Positions 26,973 to 36,331 of a stretch of DNA of 64,000 nt are shown one piece after another. The notes beneath the pieces are model-generated. The model ran no database searches, was not told the DNA's origin, and saw only the letters and a program-made list of their open reading frames with translations. The DNA is taken from contig CAKOIQ010000001.1 in the NCBI GenBank assembly GCA_934086935.1, positions 1-64,000 of the forward strand, read 5' to 3'. Position numbers and translations under genes: made by a program. The stretch comes from an uncultured Bacilli bacterium. GTDB lineage: Bacteria > Bacillota_I > Bacilli_A > RF39 > UBA660. Each line of letters begins with the position of its first letter. Position 1 is the stretch's first letter.

Positions 26973-28580
26973 TTATATTATATTTGTGTCTTCCTTAAAA
27001 TGTTTTGGTTTCTTTAATGGATCTATTTGATATTTATGAGATAAAGCAATTAACATTTCATTGTAGGTATCTAAAGACATTTCTAAGTTATAGATAACGG
27101 GACTGGTTATTTCTTTTGATGACCATTTTTTCTTGCTTTTTGAATACCTTGGGATATTTAGGTCTTTAGCTTTATCATATAAATGAATTTGATCTTGATG
27201 ACATTTTAAATAGCCATGCGCTAACATATTACGTAATTGAATATGTAGTGAAGGAAGAATGCCATGAGACATTTGGATTAATCTTTTGTTATATCTATTT
27301 AATAAATATTTAGCTGAATCAATAGCACTTGACATATCTTGTTCTGAGGGATAAGTTTTAACATCTTCTAGAAAAGATGTTAATTGTTTAATTACTTCTT
27401 TATAAAAGTTTTTAGCATGACCAAAATCTATTTTTAAATCTTTGCCAAATTCTCTTGTTATTAGATAACTATTTTCTTGATAATCATTCATTCGGCAAAT
27501 ATTATTTACAACTAAATTACCATATGCTTTAGCAATAAATCCTTTAGCTTCTTGGAGGTATAAATAATCACTTGTATCTAGAGGTTCGTCATTATATATT
27601 TTAAATAATACATGTTTTAAACAACAATAAGATAAAGTGTTTTTAATATCTTCACTTCGTGATGTAATAAAATGATTATACATATGAGTAACTTGTTCTT
27701 GATATGTACTTAATTTAGTAAATAAACGGTTATTTAAGAGGTCTTCTATATCATGATAGTCTAGTTGTCTATAAGTTAAAGTAATAGCCCCTTCTAAGTC
27801 TTTATTTAGTTCTTTAAGATATTGTTTAATTTTAATTACATGCTCATTAGGACTATCATTTTTATTAATACGATCTTTTAAACCATGTAAAATGATATGT
27901 TTCATTAACTGGTAAACATCATTAAATTCTTCTAAAGGAGCATCTTCTTTAAGACCTAAAACTCTTTTAACTTTATCTTTACTGTTGGTATCCAAAGTAA
28001 TATCAATTAAACAAATATATCCTTGAGCTAAATAATTTTTAAATTCATCAGGATTTAGAGGCTTATCAGATTTAAAGTTAAAAGTAATACTTTCACTCAT
28101 ACCTTTTTTAAAATCACTTCTAGTATCAGATAAAACACAAAAAAGTAATGCTTCTAACCATTTAGGATCAATATATGCTTCATAATTAGATGTCTTGATA
28201 TGAAAGTTACCATCTTCATTAATAGTAAAACTGTGATGTGCTAAAGCATTACGAATAAATCTAACTTGAGTTTCATAAGGAATGTCATTATTTTTAGTAA
28301 TGATACCAATACCATATTCCATATAAGGACTATCTTCATAACTATAACCACTATTTACTCTTGCAAAGTTTTGCATGGTAAAGACATCTTCTAAAGTTTT
28401 TTTATTTTTAATATCAACTATTTCGATGTTGCTTTGATAGTAACATAAAAGCATAAAATCTACGATTTGTTCATAATTTTCTTTAATAAATTGAAGATGA
28501 CGAGGATTACGATCTTTAGTGAATTCTAATAAATGATTGTAGCCGATTGTGGCTTTTTCATATAATTCATTATTTGGCAT
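26973..28580 (-). CDS. large protein with two HEPN-type RNxLAH motifs, function unknown
   Basis: A 535-residue protein without signal peptide or membrane helix, mostly predicted helical. It has two R-x4-H motifs typical of HEPN ribonuclease domains: RNALAH at residues 110-115 and RNMLAH at 450-455. Two such motifs about 340 residues apart suggest two HEPN domains that could form an intramolecular dimer with a composite active site. Its ATG lies inside the rmuC 3' end, with GGAGG six bases upstream, so it is co-translated with rmuC. HEPN proteins are often toxins or defence nucleases; some are only RNA-binding. I do not recognise the overall family. Confidence 0.7.
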   Translation of the reverse strand: MPNNELYEKATIGYNHLLEFTKDRNPRHLQFIKENYEQIVDFMLLCYYQSNIEIVDIKNKKTLEDVFTMQNFARVNSGYSYEDSPYMEYGIGIITKNNDIPYETQVRFIRNALAHHSFTINEDGNFHIKTSNYEAYIDPKWLEALLFCVLSDTRSDFKKGMSESITFNFKSDKPLNPDEFKNYLAQGYICLIDITLDTNSKDKVKRVLGLKEDAPLEEFNDVYQLMKHIILHGLKDRINKNDSPNEHVIKIKQYLKELNKDLEGAITLTYRQLDYHDIEDLLNNRLFTKLSTYQEQVTHMYNHFITSRSEDIKNTLSYCCLKHVLFKIYNDEPLDTSDYLYLQEAKGFIAKAYGNLVVNNICRMNDYQENSYLITREFGKDLKIDFGHAKNFYKEVIKQLTSFLEDVKTYPSEQDMSSAIDSAKYLLNRYNKRLIQMSHGILPSLHIQLRNMLAHGYLKCHQDQIHLYDKAKDLNIPRYSKSKKKWSSKEITSPVIYNLEMSLDTYNEMLIALSHKYQIDPLKKPKHFKEDTNII

Positions 28581-29646
28581 TAGTATCCTCCGGAATTAAA
28601 TTTACATTACTGATGGAAACAAATCTTTTAGTAATTTTTTCGGTTGTAGTATGAATATCTTCAACATCTTTAGAAACTGTATTAATACTACGGGATAATT
28701 TATCCCAACGTTCACGATAACGAGAGAACTCTATTCCTAATTTAGTTAATTCTTCATGAATTACTTTAGCATATTTATCTCTTTCAATATTTTTTAAAAT
28801 CATACTAATAATGGTTAGGGTACTCATTAAAGTTGTAGGACTACAAATCCAGACTTTTGATTTATATGAATATTCTATTAAATCAGGATGATAAGCATTT
28901 ATTTCGGCAAAGATGGCTTCAGCTGGTAAGAACATAATGGCTTCACTAGCCGTTTCACCGGGAATAATATATTTATTTTTAATGGCATCAATATGTTTTT
29001 TAACGTCTTGTTTGAAGGCTTTAGTAGCAAGTTCTCTTTCAAGTTTATCTTTCTTTTGATCCGTCATAATTTGATAATGTTCTAATGGGAATTTTGAATC
29101 GATAGCAATAGTTCCAAGGGGTTCGGGAGCATAAAGAATAGCATCAGCTATATAGCCGTTTGACATGGTTACTTGAGTTTTATAAATTTTATTATTTACG
29201 CCAAAAACACTATTGAATATATAATTTAAATTAGTTTCACCAAAAATACCTCTTGTTTTTTTATCAGTTAATACTGATTGAAGACCGATAATATCGTTAG
29301 ATAAACCATCAATCTTCTTTTGTGCTTCATCAATCTTACTAATACGTTCTAAAATAGATGAAAAAGTTTTATTGGTTTTTTCAAAGTTTGAATCTAATCT
29401 TTCATTTACTTTATCATTAATATAATTTAATCTTTTTTCGATTACTTCATTAGTTTCTTTAAAATCTTTTTCAATATTTTTACTAAACTCATATTTAAAA
29501 TCACCTAGTGATCTTACTAAATCAGTTTCAAATTTACCTAATTTTTCAGTAATATCTTCGTTATTATTTTTTTTAGATAATAAGATAATTAAAAGTATAA
29601 TTACTACTACTAAAAGGCCTAAAATTATATATTCTAATATTTCCAT
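28570..29646 (-). CDS. rmuC: DNA recombination protein RmuC-like
   Basis: An N-terminal transmembrane anchor (YIILGLLVVVIILLIILL) is followed by a coiled coil (about residues 30-115) and the RmuC nuclease-like domain. GIFGETNLNYIF, YIADAILYAP, AIDSKFPLEHYQ and EAIMFLPAEAIFAEI are conserved features of this PD-(D/E)XK-related family, which limits inversions between repeats. The 358-residue length is on the short side. It overlaps the HEPN-motif gene by 11 bases. Confidence 0.9.
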   Translation of the reverse strand: MEILEYIILGLLVVVIILLIILLSKKNNNEDITEKLGKFETDLVRSLGDFKYEFSKNIEKDFKETNEVIEKRLNYINDKVNERLDSNFEKTNKTFSSILERISKIDEAQKKIDGLSNDIIGLQSVLTDKKTRGIFGETNLNYIFNSVFGVNNKIYKTQVTMSNGYIADAILYAPEPLGTIAIDSKFPLEHYQIMTDQKKDKLERELATKAFKQDVKKHIDAIKNKYIIPGETASEAIMFLPAEAIFAEINAYHPDLIEYSYKSKVWICSPTTLMSTLTIISMILKNIERDKYAKVIHEELTKLGIEFSRYRERWDKLSRSINTVSKDVEDIHTTTEKITKRFVSISNVNLIPEDTNAK

Positions 29647-29653
29647 ACAACAC

Positions 29654-30241
29654 CTACTCTATTCTATATTTTTTATTTACTATTTTACTTAAAATGAACG
29701 CTACAACTAACATAACTGCAATTTGGATTAAAATTTTGGGATTAGAAATACTTTCAATTAAACTGGTTCCAATGAATCCCCAAAAATATACTAAAAATAT
29801 TTTACCGATGATAATTGAGATAAGATACTTTTTGGTATCCATATTTGATAATCCAGCGGCTATATTTACCATAAAAGCTGGAGTAAAAGGAATTGCTATA
29901 AGTATTGTTAATTCTTCTAACGATAATTTATCAATTTTTCTCATTAATTTATGTAGTCTTTTATGTTCTTTTTTATCTAACATATTATCGAAATGGGTTT
30001 TTAATTTATTACGACATAAACGATAAGAGATATAACAACCAACACATGTTAAGGACCAACTTACTAAAAATCCGATTAGTGAGCCCATATAATAGAAATT
30101 AATGGTAATAAATAAGGCTAATGGTAAAATTGGTAACATTGATTCAACTATAATTAAAAGGCACGCTAAAATTGGAGCAAAAACCCCAATATCGTTTAAT
30201 AAATTAGTTACAATTGTATCTATAAATTCTAAAATATCCAT
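29654..30241 (-). CDS. VTT-domain (TVP38/DedA-like) membrane protein
   Basis: About 195 residues with five or six hydrophobic segments. The re-entrant VTT signature is AIPFTPAFMVNIAAGLSNM, and an earlier conserved segment is VESMLPILPLALFITINFYYMG. Related proteins move lipids or support membrane homeostasis. I place the start at the ATG at 30241; a TTG six codons upstream is possible. Neither has a good ribosome-binding site, and a terminator lies directly upstream. It sits eight bases before rmuC. Confidence 0.82.
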   Translation of the reverse strand: MDILEFIDTIVTNLLNDIGVFAPILACLLIIVESMLPILPLALFITINFYYMGSLIGFLVSWSLTCVGCYISYRLCRNKLKTHFDNMLDKKEHKRLHKLMRKIDKLSLEELTILIAIPFTPAFMVNIAAGLSNMDTKKYLISIIIGKIFLVYFWGFIGTSLIESISNPKILIQIAVMLVVAFILSKIVNKKYRIE

Positions 30242-30256
30242 GATTTTATTATAAAA

Positions 30257-30283
30257 CAAAAAGGACTTAATTAAAAGTCCCCT
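30257..30283 (-). terminator. terminator of the rhodanese gene
   Basis: GGACTT/AAGTCC (30263-30268 with 30275-30280) is followed on the minus strand by TTTTTG. Confidence 0.75.
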
Positions 30284-30496
30284 TTACAGTACTAGTGTAG
30301 TATTGTAACCGTAAGCCTCTAGAATGGATGCTACTTTTTTAGCTTTCTTACCTGTTTTACAATAAAAATAATATTTATTATTTTTATTTAAATACTTATT
30401 ATGATTATTTAAGAGATTATCATAAGGAACGAATTGGGTTTCTAAATTAATTAGAATACCATCGTTGTGATAATCCTTTCTATAAATTGTTTTCAT
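30284..30496 (-). CDS. short rhodanese-like protein
   Basis: Seventy residues containing the C-terminal half of a rhodanese fold. YFYCKTGKKAKKVASILEAYGY carries the active-site loop with the persulfide Cys (C-K-T-G-K-K-A). ILINLETQFVPYDNLLN corresponds to the earlier strands. It is shorter than single-domain rhodaneses (about 100 residues) but reads as one intact ORF. The upstream promoter at 30635-30663 implies a structured leader of about 130 bases, unusually long for this genome. A sulfur carrier or redox role is likely. Confidence 0.75.
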   Translation of the reverse strand: MKTIYRKDYHNDGILINLETQFVPYDNLLNNHNKYLNKNNKYYFYCKTGKKAKKVASILEAYGYNTTLVL

Positions 30497-30634
30497 ATTA
30501 TAGTATATTCATAATAAGAAAAGATAAGTAGATGTAATACCTATCTAAAAAAGTAGGCTACAATATTTAATGGCATAAACACAATACTGTTTTGATATTG
30601 TCGCAACAACTAAATTATCTTAGTTGTCAATTAG
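30497..30634 (-). promoter_or_regulatory. structured 5' leader of the rhodanese gene
   Basis: Downstream of the promoter at 30635-30663 the minus-strand leader folds into ACAACTAA/TTAGTTGT (30606-30627) and ACAATA/TATTGT hairpins, with further pairing near 30530-30570. No riboswitch class was recognised and no terminator T run lies within it. It is the longest untranslated leader I can define here. Confidence 0.3.
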
Positions 30635-30663
30635 ATTATATCAGATAATTTTTTCTAGTGCAA
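30635..30663 (-). promoter_or_regulatory. promoter of the rhodanese gene
   Basis: TTGCAC (30663-30658), 17 bases, TATAAT (30640-30635) on the minus strand. Confidence 0.6.
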
Positions 30664-30674
30664 TATTTTATAAA

Positions 30675-30706
30675 TAAAAAAAGTGAATTTTTTCACACTT
30701 TTTTAT
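30675..30706 (-). terminator. terminator of the secretion locus
   Basis: An imperfect AAAAGTG/CACTTTTT-type stem overlaps the virD4-like stop, with T runs following on the minus strand. Confidence 0.7.
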
Positions 30707-33129
30707 TCATTACCATCATTAAAGAAATCATCATAGAATTCATCATCAGTAACATCGCCTACTACTAGACTATCATTATCAACGTTAATTACTGGTTCTG
30801 TTGGATTATTTTCCTTCTTTTCATCAGGTGTTTTCATGAAATCATCAAATCTTTCAACAACAGTTGCATCTAATTTGTCATAATCAGTTTGAGGTTTTGT
30901 TGGTTTTTCTTCCTCTAATTTAGGTTCTACTTCTTTGGCAGGTTCTTTAATAATTGGATTAGATTCAATTGTTGGAATATTAATTGTTTTGCCTTCTTTT
31001 TGCATTGCGGATTCTTTTTCAGCAATTTTAGCATCAATTCTTTTGATTAAACTATCAATGTCAAATTCTGAATTAAGATTAGTATTTGAACTTGGTTTAA
31101 TAACATTAACTTGAGTATTAGTGTTATTGTCATTATATTTTTCATTTAGATTTTGTTTAAATAGTTTATCTAAATTATCAGTTTGAGGTTTTTCTTCTTT
31201 TTCTGGTTCTTCTTTATTAGGCTCTGACATATTAAATGGATTTAAAGCATTAAAATCATATGTTGTTGGAGCTGTAAATGAAGATGGTGATGGTTTCTCT
31301 TCCTCTTTTTTAGGTATTTCTCCAAATAATGAAGTTGTACCACCATCTGGAGCTGATGCTTCTGGTTTAGAAGTGCTTCCGTTTGGATTATTATCTAAAG
31401 CCTCAAATAATTTATTTCTTTTTTTTACTTTAACAAATTCTTTGATATCAAATTGTTCGATTTCTCTTTTTTCACGAGTTACTAATTGTCCTTCACCATA
31501 ACCTTGAGTTCCCCAATTAATTTCGAAACTTGGAGTTAATTTAGTTCTAAATGGATTTTCTCTACTCCTTAAGATAACTACTTCAAATAGTTTAAGTTTT
31601 TGTAAATCGGAAACAGTAATTAATGGTGTGGAAGCAGTTTTTTCTTTTTCTTTTGATTTAACTTCTCCACATAATTTACTGATTTCTTCTAAGGCTGACA
31701 ATTCGGTTGTCATTAAGTAAATAAGGTTACCACAGTTACTTCTGATTGTTTCTGCAGTTTCTTTACCGTAAACATCATTTAACTGAGCAAAGTTTTGAAT
31801 AATAAAGGTAAATCTTATGGCTCTTGAACGAGCAGCGGTTACCATTGTAGTTACATCTTTTAATGGTGGCATATTAGCAAACTCATCTAAGATAAAATTA
31901 GTTCTAAATGGTAATTTACCTTTAGGACAATGCTGAGCAACATCAATTAAGGTTTCATATGCTTGTTTTAAGAAGATTGTTGCTAAAGCATGATAAGTTG
32001 TTTTTTCATCATGAATAATCATGAAAATTGCAGTTTTTTGAGTACCTATTTCTCTCATGTTGAAGTCACTATAAGAAAGCATTTCTGATAGTTCTCCACC
32101 ACGGGCAAATAGTCTGATTTTTTGTCTAAACACTGAAAGAATTGATCCTTTAGTATCAGTTGGAGCATTAATTGTGTTAGATGCAAAGATGTAAGCAGGA
32201 TGTTTTTCACCTTTTAAAGTAAAATATTCTTTAGTATAGTTTGATGTGGCAAAGCTATCTTCACCAACACTAGACATATAGTTAATTGAATTTAAATTAA
32301 TTTGTTCTTCTTTAGCATCTTCAAATAGACCTAGTGCTAAAGCACAGAAAAAGTCTGATGCTGATTTTTCCCAGAATGGATCATTTTTATTTTCTGGGTC
32401 ATATATAATATTTAAAGCAACATCTTCTAAAAGTTCAGTAGCTTTATCAGTATTTCCAGCTTTATATAATTGATATGGTAATGTTAAAGGATTCCATGCA
32501 TTTCCCATTTGAGGATCACGGAAATTTAATACTACTATTTTATAACCTTTTGCACGTAACATTTCTGAATGATCACGATATAACTCACCTTTGGGGTCAG
32601 TTAAAATCATACTTTCACCTTTACGAGCTAAAGTTTGAACTTGAGGGTCAACTAAACATTTAGTTTTACCGGAACCAGTAGCACCAATAACTAAAGTATG
32701 ATAGTCTCCATTATCAACCCATATTTCTTTACCATTATTAATTAAAGGGATTCCAGCTGCTTTCATTTCTTGATCTTTAATTAATACTTTTTCAACACCA
32801 TCAGATTTTTTTATTTCTTCTGGTTTAGCCCATCTACTATATCCCTTTTCATCTTTTTCACCAAATTTTAAGCCAAATCCAAAGCCTTTTTCATGTTCAA
32901 AAATTGAAGATGAAATACTCATAAATATAGCTATTAAAACGGAGAAAAATAATACTAATGTAGGTACTATGTTTTTAGGACTAAATCCAGCAAAGAAATT
33001 TAATCCATAAAATCTACCATCAGATAAAAGTGATGTAAGATTTACTATTGCTAATGAGGAAAATATCAATAAAACAATGCAAAAGATTACAAAGATTGTA
33101 AAGTCTTTAGCAGTTACTTTAAATTTCAT
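30703..33129 (-). CDS. VirD4/TraG-type coupling ATPase
   Basis: Type IV coupling protein that selects substrates for the secretion channel. Two N-terminal transmembrane helices (about residues 10-75) are followed by Walker A GATGSGKT at 149-156, MILTDPKGELYRDH, and Walker B NFILDEFANMPPL with TMVTAARSRAIRFTFIIQNFAQL. The last 250 residues are acidic and disordered, with many Pro/Glu/Lys runs, an unusual extension that might bind substrates or partners. The ATG has AGGAG upstream. It is the last gene of the locus. No relaxase is present to feed it DNA. Confidence 0.93.
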   Translation of the reverse strand: MKFKVTAKDFTIFVIFCIVLLIFSSLAIVNLTSLLSDGRFYGLNFFAGFSPKNIVPTLVLFFSVLIAIFMSISSSIFEHEKGFGFGLKFGEKDEKGYSRWAKPEEIKKSDGVEKVLIKDQEMKAAGIPLINNGKEIWVDNGDYHTLVIGATGSGKTKCLVDPQVQTLARKGESMILTDPKGELYRDHSEMLRAKGYKIVVLNFRDPQMGNAWNPLTLPYQLYKAGNTDKATELLEDVALNIIYDPENKNDPFWEKSASDFFCALALGLFEDAKEEQINLNSINYMSSVGEDSFATSNYTKEYFTLKGEKHPAYIFASNTINAPTDTKGSILSVFRQKIRLFARGGELSEMLSYSDFNMREIGTQKTAIFMIIHDEKTTYHALATIFLKQAYETLIDVAQHCPKGKLPFRTNFILDEFANMPPLKDVTTMVTAARSRAIRFTFIIQNFAQLNDVYGKETAETIRSNCGNLIYLMTTELSALEEISKLCGEVKSKEKEKTASTPLITVSDLQKLKLFEVVILRSRENPFRTKLTPSFEINWGTQGYGEGQLVTREKREIEQFDIKEFVKVKKRNKLFEALDNNPNGSTSKPEASAPDGGTTSLFGEIPKKEEEKPSPSSFTAPTTYDFNALNPFNMSEPNKEEPEKEEKPQTDNLDKLFKQNLNEKYNDNNTNTQVNVIKPSSNTNLNSEFDIDSLIKRIDAKIAEKESAMQKEGKTINIPTIESNPIIKEPAKEVEPKLEEEKPTKPQTDYDKLDATVVERFDDFMKTPDEKKENNPTEPVINVDNDSLVVGDVTDDEFYDDFFNDGNE

Positions 33130-33216
33130 AAAATCACTCCTCTGTTTATTGATTATATACTATAATAAACAATTTTTCTATAACTATTTATTATATTTTT
33201 AATACTTTAATTATTT

Positions 33217-35268
33217 TTATGCTCCACAGTGAGCATCTAAATAAGGTTGAATATTTCTTATTTGATAGCGTTCACCATTAACTCCAGCATTAATACTGCT
33301 TTGAGTTTTTGTAGAAAATATTAAACCGTTATCTCCACCCGCTGATTCTAGTGTTACTAAATAACTTCCTTTATTTTCAATGACCATGATTATGTGGGTT
33401 GTATTTACTAAAATATCACCTGTACCCGCTTCACTAAAGGGTATTTCATAACCCAAATTCATAAAATTGTTAGTTATTCCTGTATAATTATTTTTCATTG
33501 CCAAACTGTATGCCCAAGATGTAAAACCTGAACAGTCAAAACCATATGGAAGATTTTTTCCTGCTTCACTTAAGTATCTTGATGTCCCCCAGCTTCTATT
33601 TACGGGATTATGTTCCTCAATATGCTCTCCACCCCAGAAATATGGAAGACGATATCCAATTTGGTATAGATTATAAGCAAGAGTTACTCCAGCAGCAGCT
33701 GCTGCTTGTTTAGTACAAACACCGGTATCTTCTACGGCTGCTAATATAGATTCTTCTAATTCCTTAACTCCACTTTCACCTAAAAGAGTTGTAATTGGAA
33801 CATCCACTTTTTTAGTATTACCAATGCCATGTGGATATGAATCTAACAATGCATAATTATTTAATTTTTTAATATTATTTTGAATATATTTTATAACAAT
33901 TTCATGTACTTTTTTATTAGTTGAATCTTCATAATGAACACCATCAGTAGAATTTATCAAGCCTTTTATTTTAGAATATGAATCAATATATTGATCACCA
34001 ACAGCTGTAGATAAGATATCATTAAACTTTTTAATATCTTCGTTAGTAACCGTGTATCCATTTGCTTTTGCTTTGGTGTTATTTACTGGATTTACTGATA
34101 AAAACAAATAATTTACTTTACTTTTTTCATCAGCTAAATATGAATTATAAAAATTAATATATGAATCAATATTATTTAAATCATTAATACCTGAAGCAAA
34201 AACAACAAATTTGATTTTATTATCAGTTATAGTACTTGCTATTTCACTTTGTTTTTCTACTAAATAATTATACCCAGATGATTCTGCAGCAATAAATTTA
34301 ATATTTGAATTATTAAGAGTTGTTTGCATGCCAACCATTCTTGAATCACCAATATATAATAATGACTTTTCAATATCTTCTTGAGTGTATTGGGAACTTG
34401 CAGCAACATATTTATTATTGTTATCGTTACTACTAGTTAAACCAAATAATCCTTCATATAATGAAGCTAGAAAAAGGACTGGGCCAAGCACTGCTAGTAT
34501 TCCTAAAATAACTGAAAGTATAATGCCAAGAACTTTAGCATAAAGTTTTATTTTTTTTAGTTTCTTAGCAAAATTAGCTTTCATATTTTTAACTCTTTTT
34601 GCTATTTCATCGAGTTTTTTATTTTTTTCTTCTTCGGCTCTTTTTTTAATATTTTGGGGAATATTTTTTATTCCCTTTTTAATATTTCCTGGAGCGTTTT
34701 TAATGTTATTTTTAAGATTTTGAGGTGCGTTTTTAATTTTATTTTTTACTTCATTAGCTTTATCTTTGGCTTCTCCAACTTTATTTTTGATGTTTTCTGG
34801 TGCATTTTTTATATTTTCGGCTGTTTGACGAGCTTTTTCTTTTGTGTCTTCAAACTTTTGCTTAGCGTTATCATATTTATTTTTTATTTCGTCGATTGGA
34901 TTTTTAAAGCCAAAATCATCTTGAGAATCTTCATCACCTAATTCTTCATCGGATTCTTCATTATTTTCTCCATCTTGATCTTTCTTGTTTTTCTTTTGTG
35001 CTTCGTCTTTATTATTTTTACCAGAAGAATTAGCTTCTGAATCAGATTCATCTTCATAGTTTTCGTTATCGTCGTCATATTCTTCATCATCATAATCATA
35101 GTCTAAATCAGAATATTCATTTTCATCGTCGTCATCATAAAATTCATCATCGTCATCGATTAAGGGCTTATAGTCATAATAATTATCATCATATGGATTA
35201 TTATATCCATTCATTTTATTGTGATTATTACTTTCATTAAATAATTTATAACTATTTTTATTTGCCAT
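33217..35268 (-). CDS. membrane-anchored SGNH hydrolase + NlpC/P60 wall hydrolase
   Basis: A 683-residue multidomain protein. Residues 1-120 are a highly acidic Asp/Glu/Tyr tract. Residues 120-240 are 11-residue amphipathic repeats (NIKNAPENIKNK type), basic near the membrane. A transmembrane helix lies at about 244-270. Residues 300-470 form an SGNH/GDSL esterase with GDS (Ser309), GIND (360-363) and D442-x-x-H445. Residues 510-683 form an NlpC/P60-like domain with DCSG (Cys579) and a following His625. The extracellular part could de-O-acetylate peptidoglycan and cut its peptides, opening the wall for the secretion channel. The cytoplasmic acidic tail is unusual. Confidence 0.85.
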   Translation of the reverse strand: MANKNSYKLFNESNNHNKMNGYNNPYDDNYYDYKPLIDDDDEFYDDDDENEYSDLDYDYDDEEYDDDNENYEDESDSEANSSGKNNKDEAQKKNKKDQDGENNEESDEELGDEDSQDDFGFKNPIDEIKNKYDNAKQKFEDTKEKARQTAENIKNAPENIKNKVGEAKDKANEVKNKIKNAPQNLKNNIKNAPGNIKKGIKNIPQNIKKRAEEEKNKKLDEIAKRVKNMKANFAKKLKKIKLYAKVLGIILSVILGILAVLGPVLFLASLYEGLFGLTSSNDNNNKYVAASSQYTQEDIEKSLLYIGDSRMVGMQTTLNNSNIKFIAAESSGYNYLVEKQSEIASTITDNKIKFVVFASGINDLNNIDSYINFYNSYLADEKSKVNYLFLSVNPVNNTKAKANGYTVTNEDIKKFNDILSTAVGDQYIDSYSKIKGLINSTDGVHYEDSTNKKVHEIVIKYIQNNIKKLNNYALLDSYPHGIGNTKKVDVPITTLLGESGVKELEESILAAVEDTGVCTKQAAAAAGVTLAYNLYQIGYRLPYFWGGEHIEEHNPVNRSWGTSRYLSEAGKNLPYGFDCSGFTSWAYSLAMKNNYTGITNNFMNLGYEIPFSEAGTGDILVNTTHIIMVIENKGSYLVTLESAGGDNGLIFSTKTQSSINAGVNGERYQIRNIQPYLDAHCGA

Positions 35269-35280
35269 TTAAGATCACCT

Positions 35281-35763
35281 CTAATCTATTTCTACTGTAT
35301 AGTTTCTAATACTCGATTCTTTAAATATAAATTCATTCTTATCTTCATCTTTTATATAATAATATTTTTGACCATTTACATTTCTTGTGTCATAACCAGT
35401 TACTTTTGCTTGAATAAATTTTTTAGTTTTTATTGATTTTATAAATCTGGAAAACGCATTAAAATCTCCACTAAATTGTTTTTGTTTAAAATTTTCATCT
35501 AATAGTTCAAATGCCTGTTGTTCGTCAAATATCAATAAATTTACATATTCAGCTAAATATTTTTTAGCCATTTGTTCCTGATCAGTATAGATGGGAACAA
35601 CTTCGTTAATTTCATATTTTTGTTTTGGTTCTTCATATTGACGATTATTATTATTAGGATTATTGTCATCGCCTGTAAAAATAATTATTCCAAGTGTTAT
35701 TAGTAATACAACTATAATAGCAATTACAATAATTTGTTTTTTATGTTCTTTAATATATTCCAT
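35281..35763 (-). CDS. VirB8/TcpC-like protein, second copy
   Basis: A 160-residue protein: short cytoplasmic start, one transmembrane helix (IIVIAIIVVLLITLGIIIF), an Asn-rich linker, then an alpha/beta domain of about 110 residues (MAKKYLAEYVNLLIFDEQQAFELL onward) of NTF2-like character. This is the architecture of VirB8/TcpC scaffold subunits of type IV secretion systems. Its ATG overlaps the stop of the preceding gene as TAATG; the two proteins share layout but little sequence and probably pair. Confidence 0.65.
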   Translation of the reverse strand: MEYIKEHKKQIIVIAIIVVLLITLGIIIFTGDDNNPNNNNRQYEEPKQKYEINEVVPIYTDQEQMAKKYLAEYVNLLIFDEQQAFELLDENFKQKQFSGDFNAFSRFIKSIKTKKFIQAKVTGYDTRNVNGQKYYYIKDEDKNEFIFKESSIRNYTVEID

Positions 35764-36317
35764 TATTGCACTACCTTTCTATATTCTTCAATAGTATAAG
35801 GTCTTAATGTGAATGTATAAGAATCATTTTCAACTATTACTTGGTAGTACTGATCTTTTCCTTTATCATAACCACCAAGTACATCTTCTTTTAAAAGTCC
35901 ATAAACATAATATTCTTTAATATTACTGCCTCTGACTTTAATAAATTCATTATATGCTTCAAAAACATAATTTCCATCTAAATGCTCTATCTTTTCTAAA
36001 ACATTATCTTTATTAATACTATTTAAATTTTTATATTCAGTAGTTAATAAATTAAATAAATCTTCATTTTTAGAATTCGTTATTGCATTTATATATTTAT
36101 TTATACAATTTTCTATTGTAAAAAAAGTTGAATAATCAGTTACTGTCTGTAATTTTGTTTTTGTTTCACTATTGTTATTACTGTTAGTGTTTGAATTAGT
36201 TTTAGAATTTGAAAAGATACTAACAATAACTAAAATTATAATAATTACTGCTAAAATAATTAATAATTGTTTAAGACTAATTTCTTTAGTCTCATACTTA
36301 TCTTTTTTTATAGCCAT
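35763..36317 (-). CDS. VirB8/TcpC-like protein, first copy
   Basis: A 184-residue protein: basic start, one transmembrane helix (LLIILAVIIIILVIVSIF), an Asn/Thr/Ser-rich linker, then an extracellular NTF2-like domain (FFTIENCINKYINAITNSKNEDLFNLL onward, ending YTFTLRPYTIEEYRKVVQ). Translationally coupled to the next, similarly built gene. Tandem VirB8-like proteins may form a heteromeric collar around the channel. Assignment rests on architecture and context. Confidence 0.65.
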   Translation of the reverse strand: MAIKKDKYETKEISLKQLLIILAVIIIILVIVSIFSNSKTNSNTNSNNNSETKTKLQTVTDYSTFFTIENCINKYINAITNSKNEDLFNLLTTEYKNLNSINKDNVLEKIEHLDGNYVFEAYNEFIKVRGSNIKEYYVYGLLKEDVLGGYDKGKDQYYQVIVENDSYTFTLRPYTIEEYRKVVQ

Positions 36318-36331
36318 AAATTATTCCTTTC

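Noticed and set aside
26973..28580. A Cas13-like CRISPR effector, because of two R-x4-H motifs
   Set aside because: No CRISPR array, Cas1/Cas2 or other cas genes are in the window, and 535 residues is short for Cas13. Only the HEPN-motif reading is kept.
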